Below, one piece after another: positions 55,415 to 64,000 of a DNA stretch of 64,000 nucleotides. The notes beneath the pieces were generated by a model. That model did not search any database and was not told the origin of the DNA. It saw only the letters and a list, made by a program, of their open reading frames with translations. The stretch is from Adineta ricciae (taxonomy: Eukaryota > Rotifera > Eurotatoria > Adinetida > Adinetidae): positions 1 to 64,000 of the forward strand of contig CAJNOJ010000406.1 of assembly GCA_905250025.1 (NCBI GenBank), given 5' to 3'. Every line of letters begins with the position of its first letter. The stretch's first letter is position 1. Made by a program: the position numbers and the translations under genes.

Positions 55415-57145
55415 ATGGCTAAACGTCTTATGGAAACGGCCAGTGAAATTTCCACACATTTCCGTTGTGATCATTGTGGCATTACGATCGACGACGTGGC
55501 TTGGAGACAATGTAAAATTTGTAAAATATTCGATCTATGCCATACTTGTGGTAAATTGAAGTACAATCAACTATTAGCGAGTGTTCGCGATGATCATACG
55601 CAGAGACACACGGAACTTGGTCAGTTTGAATTGATTACAGACGATTGTATCGAAAAGATACTCGTTGAACAAGCTGAAGCCAATAGTCAAACAATCCGAA
55701 ACAAGATCAGAGAGGAACATTTGAATCGTATACAAAAGGAAAAGAAAATATCCAATGACTATGATATGTCAATCGTTATGGATGAATTAGAAAAACTGAA
55801 GAAAACATCATCATTACCATCGAAAGATATCGAATGGCATGGACTGGATTCATTACTTGCAAGATATCATCTAGAAGCACATGAACGAAACATACGTATA
55901 CTGAGTTTAGATGGTGGAGGTAAGACACTTATCAGTTCGATACACTCAATATTCGTTGGTTTTCATTTGTTAATAGGTGTGCGTGGCTATATGCCGATTA
56001 AGATTGTCTCTGAACTGATTGCACAAAAGTATTTGTCTCTGAATGAACCATTTGATCCACATAATGCAGAACATAAGGAAGCATTTCAAAAAGTACAAGG
56101 AAAATTTACTGAACAATTCGATTATTTTGTTGGCACGAGTACAGGTGGATTAATCGCCTTTTGCTTAGCGATGAACTATAGTGTCTTGAAGATGATGGAC
56201 ATCTATGCAGATTATTCGTATTATTTCTGGCGCAATTATCTCGGACCAATTATCTATTCGAAATATAATCCAGCTCGTATCCATCAAAAGATCGACGATA
56301 TTATCAACAGTCTCTCGTTCAAAAATGGAACAAAATTATCAGCAGAAAACGCGACATTGCTTGATATTCGCAATATCTTAAATCAGGACGATGTTATCAG
56401 TGGTGATCAAGTTCAATTACGTGCTTCTAACCATGGAAATCTATTAGAGTTTGTCGATGACACAAACAATATCGACAGCGCCAATCGCGTTACCAGTGAC
56501 TACGGTTTTCATCGAATCTATCGTGAAAAAGTCTTACTCATTACTTCATACAACACAACAACAAATAGCATTACGATATTCAATACAAGTTACGCTCCAC
56601 ATTGGAATTATCGTATTGCTGATGTGTTGAAAGCAACCATGGCTGCTCCGACGTATTTTCCACCAATGGAGATCTTTACTGGAAAGAAAGTCGATGGTGT
56701 CTTCCGAAAAGATGCGCAGTCAGAATTATTCATCGATGGAGGTGTATTCGCTAATGATCCTGAACTATCAGCACTGTGGGCCATTCGAATGCAATGGAAA
56801 AAACCGGCGAACTATCATTTGCTTTCGATTGGTACTGGTTGCTATAAAACAACATTATCCTCGTCGACGTGGGGTGGTTATCTCGGATGGATAATGAACA
56901 AAGGCTATTTAGTAAACACATTGATGGATGCACCGCGTAGTTTCATCGAAATTATTGGAAGTAATCTGGCAAAATTCAGCAACATCAGACGAATGAAATT
57001 GAATTACAATATGAAACGATCGATGGCTTTGGACGATGGTGAATTCGTTCGTGTATTCGATAAAGAATGGGAACAATTGAAAACTGAAGAAGACTATAAA
57101 GCTTTTGTTTATTTCTATGAGAGCTATATTGTCAAACAAATTTGA
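55415..57145 (+). CDS. ZZ-type zinc finger patatin-like phospholipase, unit 2
   Basis: Exons 55415-55919 and 55977-57145 give 557 residues like unit 1. All zinc-finger Cys, DGGGVRG, GTSTGG (Ser223) and IDGGVFANDP (Asp422) are unchanged. The 57-nt intron (55920-55976) is a multiple of three and, unlike in unit 1, has no in-frame stop, so the unspliced RNA would also be open and add 19 residues inside the oxyanion loop, which would destroy the DGGGVRG motif. I therefore prefer the spliced form. Confidence 0.9.
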   Translation: MAKRLMETASEISTHFRCDHCGITIDDVAWRQCKICKIFDLCHTCGKLKYNQLLASVRDDHTQRHTELGQFELITDDCIEKILVEQAEANSQTIRNKIREEHLNRIQKEKKISNDYDMSIVMDELEKLKKTSSLPSKDIEWHGLDSLLARYHLEAHERNIRILSLDGGGKTLISSIHSIFVGFHLLIGVRGYMPIKIVSELIAQKYLSLNEPFDPHNAEHKEAFQKVQGKFTEQFDYFVGTSTGGLIAFCLAMNYSVLKMMDIYADYSYYFWRNYLGPIIYSKYNPARIHQKIDDIINSLSFKNGTKLSAENATLLDIRNILNQDDVISGDQVQLRASNHGNLLEFVDDTNNIDSANRVTSDYGFHRIYREKVLLITSYNTTTNSITIFNTSYAPHWNYRIADVLKATMAAPTYFPPMEIFTGKKVDGVFRKDAQSELFIDGGVFANDPELSALWAIRMQWKKPANYHLLSIGTGCYKTTLSSSTWGGYLGWIMNKGYLVNTLMDAPRSFIEIIGSNLAKFSNIRRMKLNYNMKRSMALDDGEFVRVFDKEWEQLKTEEDYKAFVYFYESYIVKQI

Positions 57146-57195
57146 TTGAATATTACGATAAAACGTTCTTTTTTGTAGATAGTTTTTGTAGACAA
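57146..57195 (+). promoter_or_regulatory. candidate trans-splice acceptor between patatin and fusion genes, unit 2
   Basis: Same 50-nt spacing and TTCTTTTTTGTAG tract as unit 1, no AATAAA. Here no stop precedes the ATG in frame, but only non-ATG codons would extend it. Confidence 0.5.
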
Positions 57196-60100
57196 ATGGG
57201 ACTTAATTTTTCTACACCGGATACTCTATTCAAACTGAACCATCTGATCATCATAGGATGGGTTGCATTGATTCTTGTACCGTTTCACAAAGTATCCAAA
57301 TACTTGACTCTTCTGCCTGCGTTAATATTATCAATCGAATATACTCTTATCTTATTTTCTCGAGATACAACAAGTCTTCGATTGAATTTCTCGCATTTAT
57401 CTGCATGGAAAACGTCATTCAACGATGTATTCATGATTATTAGTGCAAGAAATCATTTTTCCGTAATGGACCTTTGGGTCGCTCGATGGATGGTGTATGA
57501 TTTTTATACTGGATACACATTTGCTTACAACGGTACAAATAAATCGTGGACATTCGGAAGAGTTCTTTTGACAATCGTTCTGTTAATCACTTATCTAGTC
57601 GCACCATTTGGATTCTTAATTTACAATCTGATGAAATATTCATTTTTGAAGAAATATCGAACCGAAGATCGAATAGTTATCAAACGTGGTCAAGGTTTCC
57701 TTGGAAATTTTCATACACAAAAGCGATTGTTCAGTCCTCAGATCGTTCGATTCGCTGATAAACTACCTGAACCATTACGTACAGTTTATTATTTCGTACT
57801 TGGTCTCGTTGGGCTAAGCATTTTATTCACGATTGTCCTACCTTCGTATCTCGTTCTGATTATCTACTGTCGAATTGTTTATCGAACACATTTAACATCG
57901 ACTTCGAAATCATTGCCGAGTAAAAAGGTTCCGGAATTTGTTCGGAATGTTACTGCAACAATGCGATTATCATTAATCAGTACACCTCTCGACAAACGAA
58001 ACCGCATTTGGCGTTTAAAATTTCTTCTCTTACAGTTTAGCACATTTATCGAATATATCGTCAATTCTTCGCAACCAGCTTATTTATTCAAAGCGTTGGA
58101 AGATTACTTTCGTCAAGTATATAATTCTCCGTATTATGTCTTGGGCAACGGAATAGCAGTGAATTCGCATCAATTGGTTAAACGCTACCTTCAAGAAATT
58201 CGGCCACGTAAAGATTACGAATTATTAGCATGGGAAGTTTCACAATCCTTGATAACATTTTCTAATTTTACAACGATTTTCTTGTCAACGGACGATCCGG
58301 ATGTGAAATTAGGTCGGACGATTGTATTTCAATGGTTACATGCATTTCCGCACAACTTGCAAAATGGCAATTTCGAAACCAATTCGCAGCTGGCGCGAAT
58401 CCTTCCACGCCAAATGAATGAAAAACCAACCGCAGATGTAGTTTATCAATCCGTCGGGGAAGTATTATTTTTCCTGGCAACAGGCGGCGAATTAACTAAA
58501 GATGAACGAGCAGCATTTATTGAGGGTGTTAAAAACCCAATGATATTCTTTCCGAATTGGTTCAATTTCTTACTGAATGGTCATTCCTTGGAACGCAAGA
58601 ATCTACGTAGTTATTATGCTCTTCTTCAAGCATTTGCACGGTATGAGAATGGGCCTGCTCTACAAGCTGCTTTTGCAGCAGCAGAGAAGAAGAAGTCTCA
58701 CGAAGAAGTTTTGAAATTTCTTACCGTCGTCTTTTGCATAGCAGGAAGTCCAGCACCGGCGAAATTAGCAGTGACTGTTATTGATCGATTATGGGCAGAC
58801 AAAGAAAAAAACGTTCGTTTATTCAAAAAGAACCCGCATAATTTCATAAAAGAATGCGCTCGATTGGATAAAGTCGTTCCAACGGTAAACGTCTTGGCAA
58901 CTGATGAAATCGCCGCGGAAATCGGGAACTCTTTTCAAAGTCAAGATATCAAAATTCCTGAAAATACACCCATTCACTGTTCTCTCGTGAACGCCAATCG
59001 TGATGAAACAGTTTTTCAAAATCCCGATGAATTCTTACCGGATCGACCTGATTTGAATAAAATTATCGTTTGGAATGGCGTTGAAGAAGATGTGACCAAT
59101 CCGGATAAAAGCAAACGACCTATTCGTTACTGCCCCGGACATGATTTAGCTATTGATGTTACTCAATTCGTTGCTGAACGATTTTTACCGATCATCGACG
59201 ATGCAGATGACGAACAAGAACAGAAGAAGACAGATACAATAGGTAAGTTTTGATGAAACTCATCACCCCCAAGATCTTTTTCTCAATTGTCTATAGAATC
59301 TGCATCACATGACAAAGAAGAGCAACAGAAGGACAACAATGAAAAAGATATGGTCTTGTTTGATCGAAAAACTCGACAGTTAAACGAAATGGAAAAGAAA
59401 CGTTGTTGGAAAACATTAGACACATACACAAAATTGGTTTATCTATTAATGAAAACAGCTGTGAGTGAATCCAATCAATCTCCATCACGTGCAATCGATA
59501 TTAGACCACCATTGAATTTTCCTGTGGAAAAACTCGGTATATTTCGAATTGATATGGCGAAATTTATCCCATCATGGGATGAAGATGAACCGAATGGTTC
59601 GGGTCTATCAAGAAAACTTGCTCGTTGGTTAGTCAACAGTACTCTATGGGACTTTTACGATTGTTTAGCCGAATTCGACACATTAGAACAAGCATTTGCC
59701 TGGCGTGCAAGGGTCTTTCCTGAATTGCCGTTACCAAATGTTGTCTATACAGACATGTTTTCCGACGAAGCAGTGAGTCGCTTAGCATTTTTCGGCTGTG
59801 CTTGTCATTACACGCAACGGATTGGTAACGGATGGAAGCCTGGCTGTGGGATTCCTGAACAAAAATTGCTGACGAATGCAGTGTATGTTAATGATATGAC
59901 TGGTTTATCGATATTTCGTGTTCGAAAACCATTTGAACGGTACGGAGCAGCGGTATATTTCGACAAAGATTTTCAATTAATTGCCATTTACTGGTGTCAT
60001 GCTAATCGTTTGATAGAAAAGAACGATCAATTTTGGGAACATGCAAAATATGTCTGGCGTTCATCATTCTTCGCTTATGTCACTATATGTGATCATCTGA

Positions 60101-61026
60101 TTGTCACACACATGATCGAATGCAATGCTTTCGTGACTGCAACACGAAAATGTTTACCAAGCGATCATCCATTACGAGTATTTCTGAAACCATTTACATA
60201 TCATACAGTTTCAGTGAATTATCAAGCTGCAGTGTCGCTTGTTAATCGACGTGGCTTAGTACATCGCATATGGGCATTTGATTATGATGAATTTTTGAAA
60301 GTGTGTGATTATATATCAGCAAATTATAAATTTCGATTGTTACCGGAATTTATCTCTCCAACGATGTCGCCGAAGAATAATCATGTCAGCCGAGAAGAAT
60401 GGGACAAGGCTTATCCGATTTATTCAGATACGAAAGAATTCTGGAGAATTATTCAGCAATACGTGGCAAATTTCTTTCATATAACCTATCATCTTCGCGT
60501 CGAAATCGATCCTGATGATGACAATGATGAAAAACGTGTTGATAAGGACGTCTGCGATGATAAATTACCCGTCGATTCCTACATGATGGACTTTATCGAT
60601 GACTTATGCAAGCAACTTGGGATACCTGGTATTACTTCATTGAAGAGATTCGTTGATGTTCTATCACAACTGATTGCTGATAGTACGGGTATTCATGAAC
60701 ATGTCGGTCAGATTAGTGATTACATGATTGATCCGAGATTTATTGGTGCCAAGTTACAAGAAGGAAGAGAAATGCAGAACATTCAAACGTATACACAAAT
60801 ACTGATTTTAACTGTTGTTACAGGCTTACGTATGCCGGGAATAATGGAAGATTGGAGTCATTTAATCGAACATAATCAAGATTACGAAAAGAACCTCAAG
60901 AATTATCAAGATTTCAAGAGTCAATTACGCAAACTTTCGAAACGTGTGGATGAGAGTAATAAAACACGAAGATATCCGTTTCAGTCATTCAACCCAAGAT
61001 TTATTGAATGTTCAACATCGGTTTGA
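57196..61026 (+). CDS. ABA4-like - P450 - lipoxygenase-like fusion protein, unit 2
   Basis: Exons 57196-59242 and 59297-61026 have exactly the lengths of unit 1 (2047 and 1730 nt) although the intron between them is 54 nt and not 52. The length difference in the intron with frame kept on both sides is strong evidence that the P450 and lipoxygenase parts are one gene. Key residues (E553, R556, C646, H949, H954, H1149, C-terminal Val) are unchanged. Substitutions cluster in linkers and in the acidic stretch at the fusion point. Confidence 0.85.
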
Positions 61027-61142
61027 ATCAATCCGTAACATTTCTTACTAACTCAAACTGTATTAGAATTAGATTATTAGATATTTTTTATCACAAGAGA
61101 TAGACTCTCGTTTTTGTTCTCTTCACATATATATATATTCGA

Positions 61143-61148
61143 AATAAA
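61143..61148 (+). terminator. poly(A) signal of the fusion gene, unit 2
   Basis: AATAAA about 117 bp after the stop codon, as in unit 1. Confidence 0.5.
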
Positions 61149-61283
61149 CTAAACTCCTTCTACCATCGAAATTTTAACTAAATACAAAGATTCAATGTTG
61201 TCATCTCTTCATGACGAAGAGATAATAAAGTATTCTTGCCAAATCCCTTTTACATGGAAAAATCAACTCCTGAAATTGCATTC

Positions 61284-62571
61284 TCATACTGTATATATCG
61301 AGTATAACTCGAAATTATTCGATAGTTCCATGTAAGGCTGATTGGTATTCTCAGTCAGACGTTTCACATCCACAAGATGATTGAAGAACACCTTAATCGA
61401 TAGGAAAAGCTCGTTCAGTGTTGTATTGTATTGGACAGACAATTCGGCTTCCGTTAACACATTGGTAGTGATAAAGGATTGCATCGTGAATCGATCAGCC
61501 GCGTTTTTGGTGATCTCATTTGCTAACTTGCAGAGATCTGCCTAGAATCGAAACAGTCTAGAGCAGCATGACGATTATTAGTCAGATGCAGTATGCTATG
61601 CCATTTTCTGTCCACCAAGCGGCTCTGATATACTGAATGTAATATTGGCGTCAATGAAACCAATGTTGTATAAGGAATTGTCGTGGCGAAACAAGACTGG
61701 TTAACTGTTCTAGAAAACATACTTTGTAATTCATTATATCCGGTCAGCGATGACTTAGCTTTGAAGAAGTGTCCTATGAAGTTTGGTGGTAAAACTCAAC
61801 ATATTTATCATTGATACTAAATAAACGTATGCCATCATCTTCTATCTTTTTCTGCTCGTGCATTGGCAGTTTTGAACAAATTGATCGATTTTATTGAGTG
61901 AATCGGCTGTTACTTGATTGTGTATCGTAGCAATGGATGTGCTCACAGTTAGTAGTGTACTGTTTTGCAAAGAAAAACATCTGGTTCGGCTCGAGCATGA
62001 GTAATCGGTGCCAAGCGTATAAAATAATTTTGATCAGAAATGTCGTGATCAAGCGGAGTAGAATGGTACGATCCCCATAGAGATTAATGAAAAGAGCAAT
62101 CGCATGAGACACATTCTTCTGATCCATTTTTTATATGTGCAAGACGAAGGAGAACCTCTAGTTAAATATTCTAATTACGTAGTCAATGCTTGTTGGCGAA
62201 GAAAGTTAGATATATGGTTTTTGATAGGATTCGGTCCTTCCTTTAAAAATAAGCAAAACAAACAATGCAAGATCGTACGGACTTGATTAAGTATTGGAAA
62301 ATGTTTGGACAAGACATGTAAACATTCGGCTTTATACAAGTGATCAAGAGTATCTTCATACTCAGCGTTGAGAATACTACACACTGTATAAGAAAACCAC
62401 CAGGCGTATATTCAGTCTCGAAAAAGGACGTGTCCATGATTTGAGTTTTGTCATATCTGGATCATTTTTGCCGCCGATCAGAGTAAAGACAGCTTGTCCA
62501 CGGATTTCGGATTTGCCCTTAGTGAGTACAAGGCCTCGATTCACTGTTCGCTGACAAAAATACTCGAGCAA
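61284..62571 (-). pseudogene. unidentified decayed multi-exon gene, unit 2
   Basis: Counterpart of 39732-41110 with its own indels: KSEIRGQAVFTLIGGKNDPD at about 62440-62530, LNAEYEDTLDHLYKAEC at about 62320-62370, FSRTVNQSCFATTIPYTTL at about 61660-61720, LNELFLSIKVFFNHLVDVK at about 61360-61415. The family is not recognised. Confidence 0.45.
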
Positions 62572-63472
62572 ATTGGATGGAATAGGACATTATGGTAGTT
62601 TTCTAAAATGGGTACAGCAATGCTTGGTTACGATCTTGATAGAGTTGATCGAAACGAGAACAAGTGTTATTCGAGACCAGAATCGTATTACTTTTGTTTT
62701 TGTTAGAACACACAGAAACAAGAAATCCTGTTCGACGCTTCATTTTGAAATGAGAAAAATACGTACATCGATTCTATTTTTACCTTCTTTCAAATCCGAA
62801 GAGAAAAAAGTAATTTGCAAGATCAACGACATACGAATCGATCTAATGTTATCTTTACTGAGAAGTGAATGACGCACCAATCAGTAGGATTTTTCTGAAG
62901 CCCAACGAAGCGTAATCAGTCTGTATTTTATCGAACTATCATCTAACAGATAGGATACATTAGTCGGTTGTGTTGAAATATCCGTCCAATTGATGACCGG
63001 TAAAAAGATACACAAGCAAGCGGAGTACTACTGCTGTTCTAGATCGTCTGACAATTGTTGTATACTACAACAAGCATCATCATCAGGATCAGAAGCAATT
63101 CGAGATTACGTTGAAATCTCAATGGCTTCTTATAAGTACGTATTTCATTCCAGAAAACAGGAGTTATCTAAATTATTTCTCGCAGTTTTCATTTGATTTC
63201 TCTTTAATTGATCATACACAGAATTAAATTCTTGCTCGTATGACATATGCAGTATTTGGTGAAAAGTATATATACTCGAGCATAAGTTAATAAGCAGCAC
63301 CACAGTTAAACACGAGAGCAGAGAGAAATACGACCGAAAAGTGCAAAAGAAAAAAGATAGCCAGATTAGAGCAAACACTGAGCAAGTCATGGTAAATTAG
63401 TATGAAACGTGTAGTTTTTGTGTATACGAACTTGTCACTATAGCTCTCTCTCTTTATCTGTTTTTATAAGAT
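62572..63472. other. right end of unit 2, no supported gene
   Basis: It contains the degraded counterpart of 41846-42300 (including the inverted-repeat left arm sequence near 63070-63160) and the TATA element at 63266-63275. No intact frame. Confidence 0.4.
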
Positions 63473-64000
63473 TGTCCAGTCTACGAACGTTAACATAAAT
63501 TCGGTTTGCTTCTTAATTAAGTTCATTAAGGTTTTAATTTTTCTTGAACTATCCATGATACAAAGGAGACTGCTCTGAAACTAATATTACAAGTGGCACG
63601 GCGCCAGGATTTTCATTTAGACAGGGCTCAGTCCTCAAAATTCGATACTTTTGTAAGAAAATCATTAGTATTCTACGGAATTTTTAAAAGACCTGAAGGG
63701 ACCGAGTCCCCGCAAGCCCTCCATTGACGCCGTCACTAGTTATATAGTATTTTTTCGAACCACTTGTACCCTTATGATCAGATGTTGCCAAGCGGCAATA
63801 TGTTAGTATTCTATACAGAGTCAACTCTTTCGGCCTGATGATGCGCTTTGACAACCTCGGCACCTAAAAACAAGGGAAATACTTGCAATAATAACTTTCT
63901 CCCGATTGTCTTCTGATATTCGACTGTAAAGAATTAAATGATCATTCAGAATTTATGCGTAACACGTTTAATTGTTTTTCTGTAATTAAGCAATTCTGCA
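63473..64000. other. unique tail with a possible small transposon remnant
   Basis: Nothing here matches unit 1. The stretch 63588-63740 has ends that look like imperfect terminal inverted repeats (CAAGTGGCACGGCGCCAGGA on the left; reverse complement of the right end CTAGTGACGGCGTCAATG). This resembles a short non-autonomous DNA transposon of hAT-like type, but no clear target-site duplication is seen. Confidence 0.3.

Larger units (their letters stand above)
43436..63472. repeat. unit 2 of the ~20-21 kb direct repeat
   Basis: Colinear with 21613-42658, same genes, strands and intron positions, a few percent divergent. All large genes are open in both units; the pseudogenes have independent lesions. 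Confidence 0.9.

Noticed and set aside
55415-57145. Patatin of unit 2 as an uninterrupted 576-residue protein
   Set aside because: The extra 19 residues are the unspliced intron; they would split the DGGGVRG oxyanion loop, and unit 1 has a stop in the same intron.
57142-57195. Eighteen-residue N-terminal extension of the fusion protein in unit 2
   Set aside because: It begins with a non-ATG codon and unit 1 has TGA in the same place.
1-64000. CRISPR arrays, tRNA or rRNA genes, viral or retrotransposon coding regions
   Set aside because: No spaced direct repeats, cloverleaf-like sequence, reverse transcriptase, integrase or capsid-like frames were found by eye.

Overview
The window looks like a piece of a bdelloid rotifer genome (Rotaria/Adineta type). 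The evidence is AT-rich animal DNA, GT-AG introns of only 45-57 nt, TATA boxes and AATAAA signals, large FG-GAP/VCBS repeat surface proteins, NHL-repeat and GPCR fragments, and gene types often reported in bdelloids as horizontally acquired (HipA-like kinase fold, dienelactone hydrolase, lipoxygenase/P450). No bacterial operon, tRNA, rRNA or CRISPR was seen. The species cannot be told from the sequence alone.

Layout. The window is six sequence blocks joined by single N bases at 5955, 7516, 9946, 14423 and 43435. Homology starts or stops at every N, so these are scaffold joins between related copies (alleles, homeologues or paralogues) and gene order across them is not proven. The left 18.4 kb holds the 5' part of a HipA-like gene (1-1315, minus) and three incomplete copies of one FG-GAP gene (2677-5954; 6426-7515 plus 7517-8303; 14424-18394; all minus). 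Decayed PX-PH-type phospholipase D remnants lie at 1600-1895, 9556-9945, 11228-13290, 20880-23663 and 43436-45646. A GPCR C-terminus is at 14122-14422.

From about 21.6 kb to 63.5 kb the window carries two colinear copies of a ~20-21 kb block (unit 1 about 21613-42658; unit 2 43436-63472), a few percent different, joined head to tail exactly at the N at 43435. Each unit reads: PLD pseudogene (-), secreted dienelactone hydrolase-like protein (-), five-exon ankyrin/WWE-like/macro/macro/PARP protein (-), small membrane-anchored Cys-containing protein with four exons (-), broken sigma-type GST (+), secreted lectin-like protein (+), ZZ-finger patatin-like phospholipase (+), a 1258-residue fusion protein (+), and an unidentified decayed gene (-). 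This is the pattern of two alleles placed in tandem.

The most interesting system is the patatin/fusion pair (33785-39394 and 55415-61026). The fusion joins an ABA4-like (DUF4281) membrane domain, a cytochrome P450 with ExxR and Cys-ligand loop but no usual AGxxT, and a lipoxygenase-like domain, through one in-frame 52/54-nt intron. The patatin gene ends about 50 nt upstream on the same strand. I see no poly(A) signal between them, and a polypyrimidine-AG lies just before the second ATG, as expected for a trans-spliced operon. Read together: a lipase frees polyunsaturated fatty acid, a lipoxygenase-like domain peroxidises it, and a peroxide-using P450 rearranges it, which would be a compact animal oxylipin module. 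That function is inference. The P450 and phospholipase motifs are clear, whereas the lipoxygenase lacks its usual fourth (Asn/His) iron ligand.
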